This document shows, one piece after another, positions 17,075-26,593 of a stretch of 64,000 nt of DNA. The stretch is taken from the NCBI GenBank assembly GCA_003223935.1, contig QHXQ01000041.1:16465-80464 (forward strand), given 5' to 3'. Under the pieces are notes generated by a model. It worked only from the letters and a program-made list of their open reading frames with translations, did not search any database and was not told the DNA's origin. Origin of the DNA: Acidobacteriota bacterium. GTDB lineage: Bacteria > Acidobacteriota > Blastocatellia > Pyrinomonadales > Pyrinomonadaceae. How positions within the stretch are numbered: position 1 is the stretch's first letter; every line of letters starts with the position of its first letter. Made by a program: the position numbers and the translations under genes.

Positions 17075-18715
17075 ATGGCAGCATCAGTGTTGACGAAGGA
17101 GAGCGGCGGCTCACCGGACAGAGGGCGGCGGCGCAGCGACCGTGGGCTGGACACCTACGGCATCACGCAAGCCTCAAACGTCTATTGGAATCTCAACCCG
17201 CCGGAACTCTATGAGGAGATCGCGCGCCGCAACGAAGGCATCATCTCCGCGCACGGCGCTCTGCTCGTGGACACGGGCGAACACACAGGCCGTGCCGCCA
17301 AAGACAAGGCGATTGTGCGCGAGCCTGCAAGCGCGGATAAAGTTTTCTGGGGCGACATCAACAAAGAGTTCGCGCAAGAGAAATTCAATCAGCTTCGCGA
17401 CCGCATGATGGCTGCGACGGCCGGGCGTGATCTCTTCGTGCAGGACACGTTCGTCGGCGCAGACCCGCGTTATCAATTTCCCGTCCGCATCATCACAGAG
17501 CTTGCGTGGCACTCGCTCTTTGCGCGCACGATGTTCATCAACAAGACTCATGAGGCGGGCGCGAACTTTCAACCCGAATTCACCGTCATCAATCTGCCCA
17601 GTTTCAAAGCCGACCCGGCAACGGACGGCACACGCTCGCCCACGTTCATCTTGATGGACTTTAGTCAGAAGCTCGTATTGATTGGTGGTACGTCTTACGC
17701 GGGCGAGACGAAAAAGTCGGTCTTCACGATCCTGAATTATCTTTTACCGCAACGCGGCGTGATGTCCATGCACTGCTCTGCCAACGTTGGCGACGCGGAC
17801 GATGTGGCGATCTTCTTTGGTCTGTCGGGCACAGGCAAGACGACCCTGAGCGCCGATCCCGAACGGCGTCTGATCGGCGACGACGAGCACGGTTGGTCTG
17901 AAGACGGCGTGTTCAACTTTGAGGGCGGCTGCTACGCGAAAGTGATTCGCCTCTCGCCCGAAGCCGAGCCGGACATCTATCGCACCACGCGCATGTTCGG
18001 CACGGTCATGGAGAACGTCGTCTTTGATTCAAACACGCGCATCCCCGATTTGGACGACGCGACCAAAACCGAGAACACGCGCGCGGCTTATCCGCTGACC
18101 AGCATCCCGAACATCATGCCCGCAGGCTATGCCGGTCATCCGCGCAACATCATCATGTTGACGGCCGATGCGTTCGGCGTCTTGCCGCCCGTCGCGCGCC
18201 TCACGCCCGAGCAGGCGATGTATCACTTCCTCTCCGGCTACACCGCGAAGGTCGCGGGCACAGAGCGCGGCGTCACCGAACCCGAAGCGACCTTCTCGAC
18301 CTGCTTTGGCGCGCCCTTCATGGTCTTGCATCCGGGCGTCTATGCAGACCTGTTGGGTCAGCGCATGGCCGAGCACAACGCCGCCTGCTGGCTCGTCAAC
18401 ACAGGCTGGTCCGGCGGCCCCTACGGCACAGGGCAACGTATGAAGATCGCCTACACGCGCGCCATGATCCGCGCGATCCTCAACGGCTCGCTCGCGCAAA
18501 TCGAGACGCAACCCGATCCGTTTTTTGGCGTCGGCGTGCCCGTCGCCTGTCCCGGCGTGCCTGCGGAAGTGCTCACACCGCGCAACACTTGGCCCGACCC
18601 CGAAGCCTACGACCGAAAGGCGCGCGACCTCGCCCGCCGCTTCAACGACAACTTCAAAAAGTACGAATCGGGCGTCTCGGAGGCCGTCCGCGCCGTCGCG
18701 CCTAAGGCGAATTAG
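17075..18715 (+). CDS. pckA: Phosphoenolpyruvate carboxykinase (ATP)
   Basis: A 546-residue enzyme that converts oxaloacetate plus ATP to phosphoenolpyruvate, ADP and carbon dioxide, the first committed step of gluconeogenesis. The kinase-1a loop [11 protein letters not shown] (249-259, with K255) and the following GDDEHGW are diagnostic of the ATP-dependent type (EC 4.1.1.49), as is the length. GAGGAG precedes the ATG. The transcript begins with or passes through a 17-bp hairpin and ends in a strong intrinsic terminator. Confidence 0.96.
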   Translation: MAASVLTKESGGSPDRGRRRSDRGLDTYGITQASNVYWNLNPPELYEEIARRNEGIISAHGALLVDTGEHTGRAAKDKAIVREPASADKVFWGDINKEFAQEKFNQLRDRMMAATAGRDLFVQDTFVGADPRYQFPVRIITELAWHSLFARTMFINKTHEAGANFQPEFTVINLPSFKADPATDGTRSPTFILMDFSQKLVLIGGTSYAGETKKSVFTILNYLLPQRGVMSMHCSANVGDADDVAIFFGLSGTGKTTLSADPERRLIGDDEHGWSEDGVFNFEGGCYAKVIRLSPEAEPDIYRTTRMFGTVMENVVFDSNTRIPDLDDATKTENTRAAYPLTSIPNIMPAGYAGHPRNIIMLTADAFGVLPPVARLTPEQAMYHFLSGYTAKVAGTERGVTEPEATFSTCFGAPFMVLHPGVYADLLGQRMAEHNAACWLVNTGWSGGPYGTGQRMKIAYTRAMIRAILNGSLAQIETQPDPFFGVGVPVACPGVPAEVLTPRNTWPDPEAYDRKARDLARRFNDNFKKYESGVSEAVRAVAPKAN

Positions 18716-18737
18716 GATTAAGTTAACTGATAAATGA

Positions 18738-18777
18738 AAGAGGCGGCATCGCATGTGCCGCCTCTTAATTTTTTTTT
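18738..18777 (+). terminator. Intrinsic terminator of pckA
   Basis: AAGAGGCGGCA (18738-18748) pairs perfectly with TGCCGCCTCTT (18756-18766), loop of seven bases, followed by AATTTTTTTTT. This is the only textbook rho-independent terminator in the window. Confidence 0.95.
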
Positions 18778-18796
18778 CAAGCGCAATAGCTCGTCG

Positions 18797-19597
18797 CTAC
18801 TTTTTCTTCCATGCCTCTGGCCCTGCTTCAATAGGCGGCGGCTTAACGAAGATGCTTTCGTTATATTGGACGTTGAACTGAATACTTACCTTGTACTTAC
18901 TACCGTCATCGTATTCCTCTGTTGACGGCACTTTGATTCCACCTACATCTATGTAATCCGAGAACTTGTGTACCCGAACGTAAGTCTTACCATGAAATAT
19001 ATCGTAATAGCTGATCTGTACGGGCAGATGCGTCTTTCGGTCGAAGGCAAAGTCCACACGTTCACCTTCAATCATTGTTTGAATCACAGCTACGCTGTGC
19101 TGTCCAATCCTATCGCTGCTCGCTTTGATAATGGTTGGTTTCAACGAGCGTGTCTCCAAAAGGAAGTCTGCTTGATTAGTAATAAGAGCTTTACGTCCTA
19201 GGCCGTTCTTTTCCAGTGCAGGTGGTTCACTGGGCTGACCGTTTAGAGCCATGTACGATCTCTTCGCGCCGTAATCATACATTCTGACAGTTAAGCCAAA
19301 CACATCAGGTCTATAATCATCCCAGAACCAGTATTTATCTGGAAGTACGCAAACTTCTTCGCGGCGCACTTGGTGTTTCTTGAAAACACCAGTTGCATAA
19401 ACACCGCGCGAAGAAACGACCATATTGTTAACCGTAAAGAGCCGCTCGCGTCCGCCTTTGGCTGCGATGGCTTGCTCCCACAGTTGTTGTGCTTGCTGCT
19501 GCTCCGATTCCTGCGCGCGTGTGCGAACGGAGATAGGGGCAGCAACAAGCACGAGCAAGGCGAGAAGTAAGCAGAGCATGTGGCCAAAGTTTCTCAT
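18797..19597 (-). CDS. Exported protein, LolA/LolB-like fold
   Basis: A 266-residue protein from the second of two close ATGs, chosen because AAGGAGTG lies eight bases upstream. A signal peptide (MRNFGHMLCLLLALL to about residue 28) is followed by WEQAIAAKGGRERLF, a pattern common in acidobacterial outer-membrane lipoprotein-sorting-like proteins, then alternating beta strands (FDRKTHLPVQISYYD is typical of these folds). There is no lipobox cysteine, so it is probably periplasmic. It is convergent with pckA and shares the terminator region. Confidence 0.75.
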   Translation of the reverse strand: MRNFGHMLCLLLALLVLVAAPISVRTRAQESEQQQAQQLWEQAIAAKGGRERLFTVNNMVVSSRGVYATGVFKKHQVRREEVCVLPDKYWFWDDYRPDVFGLTVRMYDYGAKRSYMALNGQPSEPPALEKNGLGRKALITNQADFLLETRSLKPTIIKASSDRIGQHSVAVIQTMIEGERVDFAFDRKTHLPVQISYYDIFHGKTYVRVHKFSDYIDVGGIKVPSTEEYDDGSKYKVSIQFNVQYNESIFVKPPPIEAGPEAWKKK

Positions 19598-19917
19598 TAA
19601 CATCACTCCTTGTGCGCGCAACTCAGGCACAGTTTAGTTTTCATCCTGCTTGTTCGGCAACGAGCGTGCCGCGCGTGTTGGTTGGTAAAACGATACTTCG
19701 GTGCGCGTCACATGATGGCGCGTCGTCGCATCACGCCGTTACTTGTCGGAAGATCGCGGCGGCTACAGATGATCATTAAGGCATTGGCTCGTGCTTGTGT
19801 CTCTGCTTTTCGCTTGACCGACTGCCGCCCGCTCGCGTAGAAGATGCTTGTGCCGCGCGCCATTGCCTTGTGACCTGCCGGATGGCGCGTCCGTGCCAAT
19901 CCCCGACCGCGGCCGCG
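19598..19917. other. Intergenic region between divergent genes
   Basis: The 320 bases between the LolA-like gene and the histidine kinase hold no clear gene, hairpin or promoter that I can support. An in-frame upstream extension of the kinase (from 19795) exists, but it is Cys/Arg-rich and unlike a protein N-terminus. Confidence 0.5.
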
Positions 19918-21570
19918 ATGAAGAGAAAAACGACTACATCGAAGCGCGCGCAGAAGCGTCCGATGGCTGCGCACGGCGCAAGCGCAGCACCGCAAACGGC
20001 GCGCCGCAATGACGCGCGCGCCACACCCGAAAGCGCCACGACCTTGCGCACGGTCGTCGAGACTGTGCGCCGCGTCATGCGCTCGGACACGGCGGCCGTC
20101 GCCAGTCTCGCGCGCACCGAACAGACGATCACTTGGAAGGCGACGAGCGGTTTTCGCGCGCACGCAGAGGTTGCCGAGCAAGAACTTGCCATGCCACTGA
20201 GCGGCGCGATAGCTGAGCGCGCGGCCAACACGGATGAGTTGTTGGTGCTCGAAGGTATCGGCGCGCGTGATGATTTGCCCGCCGCAGAGTTTCCTCTGCA
20301 CAGCGCCGAGGGCGTGCGCGATGTGGCGCTTGCGCCTTTGCGCGTGCGCGGTGAGATGTTGGGTTTGCTCGTCGTCGGCTTCCGCACCGCGCATCATTTC
20401 AATGCTGAAGAACGACAGACGCTCGCAGGCTTGGCCGAGATGGCCGCACTTGCGCTCGACAATGCGCGTCTGCTTGAGACCATCAGCGCGTCGAAAAAAA
20501 TCTGGGAGCAGACCGTTGATGCGATCCCCGATGGCATCATCGTCCACGACGATGCCATGCGCATCACGCGCTGCAACGCCGCAGCCGCCGACGCGCTCGG
20601 CTTCGACAGGCCCGCCGCGAGCATCGGCATGCCGTGCGCCGAAGCCTTCGCGCGCCTCTTCGGCGAGCGCGCCGCTGCCTATCACATGAGCCACACGACC
20701 AGCGCGGCCACTTCGTTTGAGATACAGGCTGAGGATCGCCGCCGCTACTTGGTCGCAGCCGCACCGCTTGAGATGGACGAAGGTCGTTGGAGCGTGATCA
20801 CTTGGAGCGATGTGACCGAGCTATCGGAGATGCAGGAACAACTGGCGCGCTCGCGCCGGCTCGCGACCGTAGGACAACTCGCGGCCGGCGTCGCGCACGA
20901 GATCAACAACCCGCTCGCCGCCATCACCACTTGCGCCGAAGCGACGTTGCGCGATCTGAAACAAGCGGACGATAGCTTGCGCGCGCAAGTCGCCGAACAT
21001 AACTGGCAGTTCTATCTCGAAGAGATCGTCAGACAGGCGTTGCGCTGCAAAGCGATCACGCGCGGCTTGCTCGATCTCTCGCGCCAACGGCGCGCACGCC
21101 GCGAGCCGTGCGCCATCAACGCGCTCGTCGAACGCTCCGTCATGCTGCTCATGCAGCGCGCAAGCGAGCGCGAGATCGAAATCACAACCGAACTCGACAG
21201 GGCAGTCTGCGAAGTCGCCACAGACGAAGCGATGGTGCGACAGGTGCTCGACAATCTGTTGACGAACGCGCTTGACGCGACGGGGCGCGGCGGGCGCATC
21301 ACAGTCTCAACCGCGTTACAGGGCGAGCGCGTCCGCGTCGAAGTCGCAGACGCAGGCCCCGGCATCGCGCCCGAACTGCTCGCGCGCATCTTCGATCCGT
21401 TCTTCACCACGAAAGAGGCCGGGCAAGGTTCGGGTTTAGGTCTCGCCATCTCGACCGCGCTGGCTGAAGCTTTGGGCGGCGCGCTCACGGTCGAATCAAA
21501 ACTCGGCGCGGGCAGTCGCTTTCGCCTGTGGTTGCCGCGCCGTGCGCCGGAGACAGGAGACGCAGGATGA
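19918..21570 (+). CDS. GAF-PAS sensor histidine kinase
   Basis: A 550-residue kinase. Residues about 40-195 are a GAF domain, about 200-310 a PAS domain (DGIIVHDDAMRITRCN), then HisKA with the phosphorylated H327 in GVAHEINNPL, and HATPase_c with N-box DNLLTNALDA, G1 DAGPGI and G2 GQGSGLGLAI. There are no membrane helices, so it senses a cytoplasmic signal. The start is uncertain: ATG 19918 is chosen, with 19882 as an alternative. It overlaps the response-regulator gene by ATGA, so the two form a cognate pair. Confidence 0.9.
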   Translation: MKRKTTTSKRAQKRPMAAHGASAAPQTARRNDARATPESATTLRTVVETVRRVMRSDTAAVASLARTEQTITWKATSGFRAHAEVAEQELAMPLSGAIAERAANTDELLVLEGIGARDDLPAAEFPLHSAEGVRDVALAPLRVRGEMLGLLVVGFRTAHHFNAEERQTLAGLAEMAALALDNARLLETISASKKIWEQTVDAIPDGIIVHDDAMRITRCNAAAADALGFDRPAASIGMPCAEAFARLFGERAAAYHMSHTTSAATSFEIQAEDRRRYLVAAAPLEMDEGRWSVITWSDVTELSEMQEQLARSRRLATVGQLAAGVAHEINNPLAAITTCAEATLRDLKQADDSLRAQVAEHNWQFYLEEIVRQALRCKAITRGLLDLSRQRRARREPCAINALVERSVMLLMQRASEREIEITTELDRAVCEVATDEAMVRQVLDNLLTNALDATGRGGRITVSTALQGERVRVEVADAGPGIAPELLARIFDPFFTTKEAGQGSGLGLAISTALAEALGGALTVESKLGAGSRFRLWLPRRAPETGDAG

Positions 21571-22961
21571 GAAAGACGCGCGTGCTTGTGGTTGACGACG
21601 ATCAGTTGTTGCGCCAACTCGTGACCGATCAACTGGCGCGCTCAGGCTTCGAGTCTTCATCTGCTGCGTCGGGCGAGGAAGCGCTCGTTGCATTGCAGGC
21701 GCATGATTATGACGTGGTGCTGATGGACATACGCATGTCGGGCATGTCGGGTCTCGATGCCTTGCGCGAGATTCGCCGGCTCGATGATCCGCCCGAAGTG
21801 ATCATGCTCACCGCCGACACGTCGCTCGGCACAGGATTAGAAGCGATGCGCTTCGGTGCTTATGATTATTTAACGAAGCCCGCGACGCTCGATGAGATGG
21901 AAGCTCTGATCCGCAAGGCGGACGAGAAGCGCCGGCTCGTGCGCCAGAACGCGGGTCTGCGCGCGGCGGTGCGCACGCCGCAGACCGACGAAGCTTTGCC
22001 CGCACTCGTCTATGCGAGCGAAGCGATGCGCGGCCTCGTCACGTTGGCCGAGACGGCGGCGCGGCTTGATTCGACCGTGATCATCAGTGGCGAGTCGGGC
22101 ACGGGCAAGGATGTGCTCGCGCGTTTCATTCATCAGAAGAGTGCGCGCGGCGAAGCGCCGATGATCACGGTCAACTGCGGCGCGCTGCCTGAGTCGCTGT
22201 TCGAGTCGGAGTTCTTCGGCCACGAGCGCGGCGCGTTCACCGGCGCGGCGGCGATGAAGCGTGGTCTGATCGAAGCGGCCGAAGGCTCGTCGCTTTTTCT
22301 CGACGAAGTGGGTGAGTTGCCTGCGCCTGCACAGGTCAAGCTGCTGCACCTGCTCGAACAGGGACGCTATCGGCGCGTCGGCTCAACGCGCGACCGCACG
22401 GCCGACGTGCGCATCATCGCCGCCACCAATCGCAACCTCGCGCAGGAGGTGCAACAGCAACGCTTCCGCGCCGATCTCTTCTATCGTTTGAACGTCATCT
22501 CGCTCCACATCCCGCCCTTGCGCGAGCGACGCGAAGACATCCCTGCGCTCATCGAACATTTCCTCACGCTCTATCGCACGCGCTTCAATCGCTCCGCACT
22601 CACACTCACGGACGATGCGCAGCAACAACTCAACGCCTACGACTGGCCCGGCAACGTGCGCGAACTGCGCAACACTTTGGAGCGTGCTGCCGCGCTCACC
22701 ACCGATGACGAACTCACAGCCGAACAACTACTCATGCCCACAACGCAGGCGCGCTCAACCGCAGAGGCCCACACCTCAGCAAACGCGCCGCCGACGCTCG
22801 AAGCGCTCGAACGCCAACACATCCTGCGCGTGCTCGCCGCCGCGGGCCACAACCGCGAGCGCGCCGCCGCCATCCTCGGCATCTCCGCCCGCACGCTCTA
22901 TCGCAAACTGCGCGAGTATGAGACCGGCAGCAAGTCCACCTCACTCACGATTGAAGACTGA
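21567..22961 (+). CDS. NtrC-type sigma-54 response regulator
   Basis: A 464-residue protein: receiver domain with D10-D11-D12 and phospho-acceptor D54 (VVLMDIRMSG), AAA+ domain with Walker A GESGTGKD, the sigma-54 contact GAFTGA and Walker B LFLDEVGE, and a C-terminal FIS helix-turn-helix (NRERAAAILGISARTLYRKL). All parts needed to activate RpoN-dependent promoters after phosphorylation are present. The ATG at 21567 overlaps the kinase stop and is preceded by GGAGACGCAGG. Likely targets include the next promoter, which carries a sigma-54-like element and TGACAA repeats. Confidence 0.95.
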   Translation: MRKTRVLVVDDDQLLRQLVTDQLARSGFESSSAASGEEALVALQAHDYDVVLMDIRMSGMSGLDALREIRRLDDPPEVIMLTADTSLGTGLEAMRFGAYDYLTKPATLDEMEALIRKADEKRRLVRQNAGLRAAVRTPQTDEALPALVYASEAMRGLVTLAETAARLDSTVIISGESGTGKDVLARFIHQKSARGEAPMITVNCGALPESLFESEFFGHERGAFTGAAAMKRGLIEAAEGSSLFLDEVGELPAPAQVKLLHLLEQGRYRRVGSTRDRTADVRIIAATNRNLAQEVQQQRFRADLFYRLNVISLHIPPLRERREDIPALIEHFLTLYRTRFNRSALTLTDDAQQQLNAYDWPGNVRELRNTLERAAALTTDDELTAEQLLMPTTQARSTAEAHTSANAPPTLEALERQHILRVLAAAGHNRERAAAILGISARTLYRKLREYETGSKSTSLTIED

Positions 22962-22978
22962 CAACTTGTCCGCCTGAC

Positions 22979-23004
22979 TGACAAAACGTCAGCCCCGTTT
23001 GTCA
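22979..23004. promoter_or_regulatory. Inverted TGACAAA repeats, candidate activator site
   Basis: TGACAAAACG (22979-22988) faces CGTTTGTCA (22996-23004); a further GACAACTTGTC palindrome lies about ten bases upstream. They are about 100 bases upstream of the sigma-54-like promoter, a usual distance for NtrC-family binding sites. Confidence 0.4.
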
Positions 23005-23102
23005 ACACAAGCCGCGCACCTACCTATACCGCGCTCGCCCGCCTTTTTTCAGCTTCAACTATTTCACCAGTTAGTCAGTCAACCACGACAGGCTCGCGCA
23101 TG

Positions 23103-23118
23103 CGGTACGCGGCTTGTT
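23103..23118 (+). promoter_or_regulatory. Candidate sigma-54 promoter
   Basis: CGGTACG-CGGC-TTGTT resembles the consensus TGGCACG-N4-TTGCW with the GG and the exact 4-base spacing, but has GT for the invariant GC at -12. Transcription would begin near 23130, 55 bases before the degenerate receiver gene. Confidence 0.4.
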
Positions 23119-23184
23119 AAGTGATCCATCGGTCGAACCCGCCGGGTGGATTCTTTTCCGGGACACAGTCGAGCACAAACCGTA

Positions 23185-23592
23185 ATGGCGCGCGTGATGA
23201 TCTGCGATGACGATCAAGAGTTGGCGACTCAGCTAGTCGCGGCCCTCGAAGCGGCCGGGCACGAGGCTGAGGCTTGCCGGCACACAATGGACATGCTGCG
23301 TGGCGCAGCCGCCGGGCGCTTCGATCTGATCGCGCTCGGATTGGACATGGCCGGCTTCGGGCGCGCGGGCGCAGTCGAAGCTCTGCGCGAGGTCGCGCCG
23401 CGTGTGCCCGTGATCGCGCTGCACGAACGACCGGGCGAGATCATGCACGCCGCTACGCAGGGCGCGCACTTCGCCGCCGTTTTGCCGCGCTCGTCCGCCG
23501 TCAAAAATTTTCTGTACGCAGTCGCCTGCGCGCTCAATGAAGCGGGTGCGCGCAGTCGGCGGCAAACAACACGTCGCCGCGCCATCGGTTGA
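23185..23592 (+). CDS. Stand-alone degenerate receiver domain
   Basis: A 135-residue CheY-like fold. The acidic pocket D8-D9-D10 is kept, but the phospho-acceptor position is G52 (FDLIALGLDMAG, compare VVLMDIRMSG in the neighbouring regulator), the conserved Thr is replaced by H in VIALHER, and the conserved Lys by R in VLPRSS. It therefore should not be phosphorylated in the usual way and may act as a pseudo-receiver. No output domain is present. The ATG at 23185 has no clear ribosome site; a GTG at 23146 would add 13 residues. It lies between the NtrC-type regulator and the surface-protein cluster. Confidence 0.75.
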   Translation: MARVMICDDDQELATQLVAALEAAGHEAEACRHTMDMLRGAAAGRFDLIALGLDMAGFGRAGAVEALREVAPRVPVIALHERPGEIMHAATQGAHFAAVLPRSSAVKNFLYAVACALNEAGARSRRQTTRRRAIG

Positions 23593-23669
23593 AGGCTCAT
23601 ACTAACGGACTATTAACCCCCAGACCGGCCCCGATGCCGGTCATCGTCGCAAGCTAAGGAGAACACGTC

Positions 23670-24194
23670 ATGACGAAGTTGAAGAGAAGAGTTCGCGCTT
23701 TGCCGCTCGTCGCGCTCGCCCTGTTGGTTGTGGGCGGCGCCGGCGCGCTCGCGCAGCGCAACTACATGGTGAAAGAAGCTGGTCAGCCTGAAGTGAAGAT
23801 CGCGCTCGCGGGCGCGGTCGAACGCGCAGGCGAGCGCGTCACACTCGATAAAGCGGGTGAAGTCCACCCCGGTGAAGTGCTCGACTGGACGCTCACGTCC
23901 GTGAACGAAGGTACGGGCACGGCGCGTGAGTTCAAAGCGACGGGCCAGATTCCCAAAGGCACGCTGTTCGTCGTCGGCAGCACCACTGCGGACGGCTCGG
24001 CCGTCGTGACCTACAGCATTGACAACGGCAGAACATTCTCGACGCAGCCGACCATCGAAGAGAAACAGGCCGACGGCACGTTGAAGCGCGTGCCCGCGCC
24101 CGTCTCGATGTACACGCAGGTGCGTTACGAGTGGTCTGATGCGCTCGCAGTCGGCGGCAAACTTTCGGCCGCTTATAAGGTGCGCGTCAAGTAA
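23670..24194 (+). CDS. Exported DUF11-like repeat protein, first of the surface cluster
   Basis: A 174-residue protein with a signal peptide ending near AQRNY (about residue 29), then one DUF11-type beta-sandwich: GEVLDWTLTSVNEGTG and IPKGTLFVVGSTTADG are the characteristic motifs of these 'conserved repeat' domains. AAGGAG lies before the ATG. It is the smallest of four exported proteins in a row and could be a subunit or chaperone-like component of the surface structure. Confidence 0.75.
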   Translation: MTKLKRRVRALPLVALALLVVGGAGALAQRNYMVKEAGQPEVKIALAGAVERAGERVTLDKAGEVHPGEVLDWTLTSVNEGTGTAREFKATGQIPKGTLFVVGSTTADGSAVVTYSIDNGRTFSTQPTIEEKQADGTLKRVPAPVSMYTQVRYEWSDALAVGGKLSAAYKVRVK

Positions 24195-24302
24195 AGCAGC
24201 ACGACGTTCAAGCTTTCCGCCCGGACATCTGCCCATCGTCCTCGCCCACCTTAGTCCGGCGCTCGGCACGAACTCCCCCAGACAAATTTGATGAGGATGA
24301 AA

Positions 24303-26450
24303 ATGAGAACCCTATTGCAAACTCGCTTGACGACGGCCGCGCTCTTCAGCTTGGCGGTGCTCGTGGCGCTCCTGTGCGCGACGGGCACGCAGCCCGCGTC
24401 TGCGCAGACTGCCGCCGACACGATCATATCGAACACCGCGACCGCGACCTATACGGACGGCTCCGGTGGCAGCCCGACCTACACGGCGACTTCGCCGACC
24501 GTGACCGTTACGGTCGCGCGCGTTGCCGGCCTGAGCATCACGCCTGACAACGGCACGATCTCGAACGTCGTGCCCGGTCAGTCGAACGTGGACTTCACGT
24601 TCACCGTCACGAACTCGAGCAACTATGCGACGAACGTGCTGTTTCTAGCCAACCGCGCATCCATCGCCGTCGGCGGCAGCGCGACGGTGGCGATGGCCGT
24701 GATTGATGCGAACGGCGACGGACAGATTGATAACAACAACGACGGCAACGTGGACGCCGGCGACGTTGACATTAAGAACAACGCCGCCAATGTCTCTTAT
24801 GGCCCGGTCGCACGCAATGGCTCGTTCCTCGTCATCGTGCGTTTGAACATCAACGCCGCCGCCGCCGCCGGCAGCAACATCAGCGTCACGCTTGGCGATG
24901 CGCCCGTCAACGGCCAGCCCGGCGACACGACGCACGACAACGTGAAGCCCGCGAACAATTCCGCCAACGAAGTCCGCACCGACACGACTGGCGCAGCACC
25001 CGTCGGCGGCGAAGCGGAAGCGCGCGGCGATGTGCACTCGACTGTTGACTCGGACGCGCAGTTGCGGCTCAACCTGAGTGCGCCCGCCGGCCCTGTCGCG
25101 CGTGGCAGTGACATCACCTACACTTGGTCGCTCGATAACACGGGCGCGCGCGCCGCCACAGCCATCACGCTCCCCGGCGGTTTAGGCGCGGCCGGCACGG
25201 GCGTCTTCGTCATGGTGCCCATTCCGGCGAAGACCGTCTTCAAGAACCTCGGCACGCTGCCGGGCGGTGTAACGGTGCTCTACTCGACCGTTGCGGGTCT
25301 GCCCGATCCGCTGACGGCCGCGGCCGCTTGGTCAACCACAGCACCGGCCGATCCGACGACCGTTAAGCGCATCGCTTACAACATCGGCAACTCGCTCGCT
25401 GTCGGCGCGACCTTCTCGAACTTGCAGACGGTCGTGACTGTTAGCGCCACTGCCGATACGACCAACCCGGTCTTCGAGATCGGCGATGCCTTTGCGAAGA
25501 ACGGCGTCAACGCGACGATCACGGATCAATCGGGCGACGCGGTCGTCAACAAAGGCGACGGCAACGCCAATTACGACGAGCCGAAGATTTATCCTTCCGG
25601 CCCGCCCGATCCCTTGAGCGCGACGCAAGGCTATCAACTCCCGACCACCTTGCTGCAAGTCGGCTCGGTCTTCATCGGCCCGTCCGGCGCACCGCAAGCC
25701 GTCGGCCCGACCAATAACAACGACGACTTTACGAACCTCTCGACGAGCACAGGCATCAACGTGCCGCCGGGCGGCAACACGAACGCCGTCGGCACAGTCA
25801 CATTCACCAACACGGTGCAGAACGCGGGCAACGCGAACGACACGTTCACGCTCTCCGCGCCGACCGTGCCCGCAGGCTTCATCGTTGAGATCAGCAAGGA
25901 CGGCGGCGCAACTTGGACGACCGTTTCGGGTGGCGGTTCGACGACGCTCGCCCTCGGGTTCGGCTCAACCGCCGACATCAAGGTGCGCGTCACCGTGCCG
26001 TCGGGCAACACCGTGCTGACCGGCTTCGATAACGTCATCCGCGCCGCATCGGGCATCACGCCCGCCGCAACGAACGACACGATTGATCGGGCCTACACAG
26101 GCTTCTTGTCGCTCGGCAAATCGTCGCGCGTGCTTGACGCGCCGAACGGCAGCGTGGCGCAGCCTGTGCCGGGTAACTACATCGAATACACGATCACTTA
26201 CCAGAACATCGCCAGCGCCAACGTTGCAGGTAACCCGAACTTGACGGCCACCAACGTGGTCGTCACCGAGAACGGCTCAGCCGGTACGAACAACTGGGCG
26301 TCGTTCACCGACTACGTGCTCAACTCGGCGGTCGATCCGGGCGGTGTGATTGCCGGGAACTCGGCCGGCTCAACGACCTTGACCGACACGATTGCCTCGG
26401 TTGCACCGCAGGCGTCGGGCACGTTCAAGTTCACCGTCAAGATCAGGTAA
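24303..26450 (+). CDS. Exported DUF11-type surface protein
   Basis: A 715-residue secreted protein. A signal peptide (cleavage near SASAQ, about 35) is followed by DTIISNTATATYTDG, which is also found in the next protein as AGTIISNTAEATYYD, so the two N-termini are paralogous. The remainder is Thr/Asn/Gly-rich beta-sandwich repeats, with Asp-rich dnDG stretches that could bind calcium (DANGDGQIDNNNDGN, about 137-151). Of several clustered ATGs, 24303 was chosen because AGGA lies five bases before it. There is no clear anchoring signal. Confidence 0.8.
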   Translation: MRTLLQTRLTTAALFSLAVLVALLCATGTQPASAQTAADTIISNTATATYTDGSGGSPTYTATSPTVTVTVARVAGLSITPDNGTISNVVPGQSNVDFTFTVTNSSNYATNVLFLANRASIAVGGSATVAMAVIDANGDGQIDNNNDGNVDAGDVDIKNNAANVSYGPVARNGSFLVIVRLNINAAAAAGSNISVTLGDAPVNGQPGDTTHDNVKPANNSANEVRTDTTGAAPVGGEAEARGDVHSTVDSDAQLRLNLSAPAGPVARGSDITYTWSLDNTGARAATAITLPGGLGAAGTGVFVMVPIPAKTVFKNLGTLPGGVTVLYSTVAGLPDPLTAAAAWSTTAPADPTTVKRIAYNIGNSLAVGATFSNLQTVVTVSATADTTNPVFEIGDAFAKNGVNATITDQSGDAVVNKGDGNANYDEPKIYPSGPPDPLSATQGYQLPTTLLQVGSVFIGPSGAPQAVGPTNNNDDFTNLSTSTGINVPPGGNTNAVGTVTFTNTVQNAGNANDTFTLSAPTVPAGFIVEISKDGGATWTTVSGGGSTTLALGFGSTADIKVRVTVPSGNTVLTGFDNVIRAASGITPAATNDTIDRAYTGFLSLGKSSRVLDAPNGSVAQPVPGNYIEYTITYQNIASANVAGNPNLTATNVVVTENGSAGTNNWASFTDYVLNSAVDPGGVIAGNSAGSTTLTDTIASVAPQASGTFKFTVKIR

Positions 26451-26484
26451 GCGCGACGCAGGTAATCGAAGCGTTGCCCACAAA

Positions 26485-26561
26485 CAGTGCGGCGCGGCCA
26501 AAGCAAGTTTCGTCCGGCGTTGTGCCCGCGCCAAAACGGAAATTGCCGCCGCGCCGCACTG
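26485..26561. repeat. GC-rich perfect hairpin between the two large surface genes
   Basis: CAGTGCGGCGCGGC (26485-26498) pairs perfectly with its complement at 26548-26561, and inner TTTCGT/ACGGAAA-type pairing extends the structure. No T-run follows and the next start is 33 bases downstream, so it could limit read-through or sit in the leader of the giant gene. Confidence 0.65.
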
Positions 26562-26593
26562 AACCTTAAACCGCCCCGAACTTCACAGCGCCG

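Noticed and set aside
19708..20694. Minus-strand frame over the histidine kinase start
   Set aside because: It reads through the GAF domain coding region and gives an Arg/Ala-rich product.
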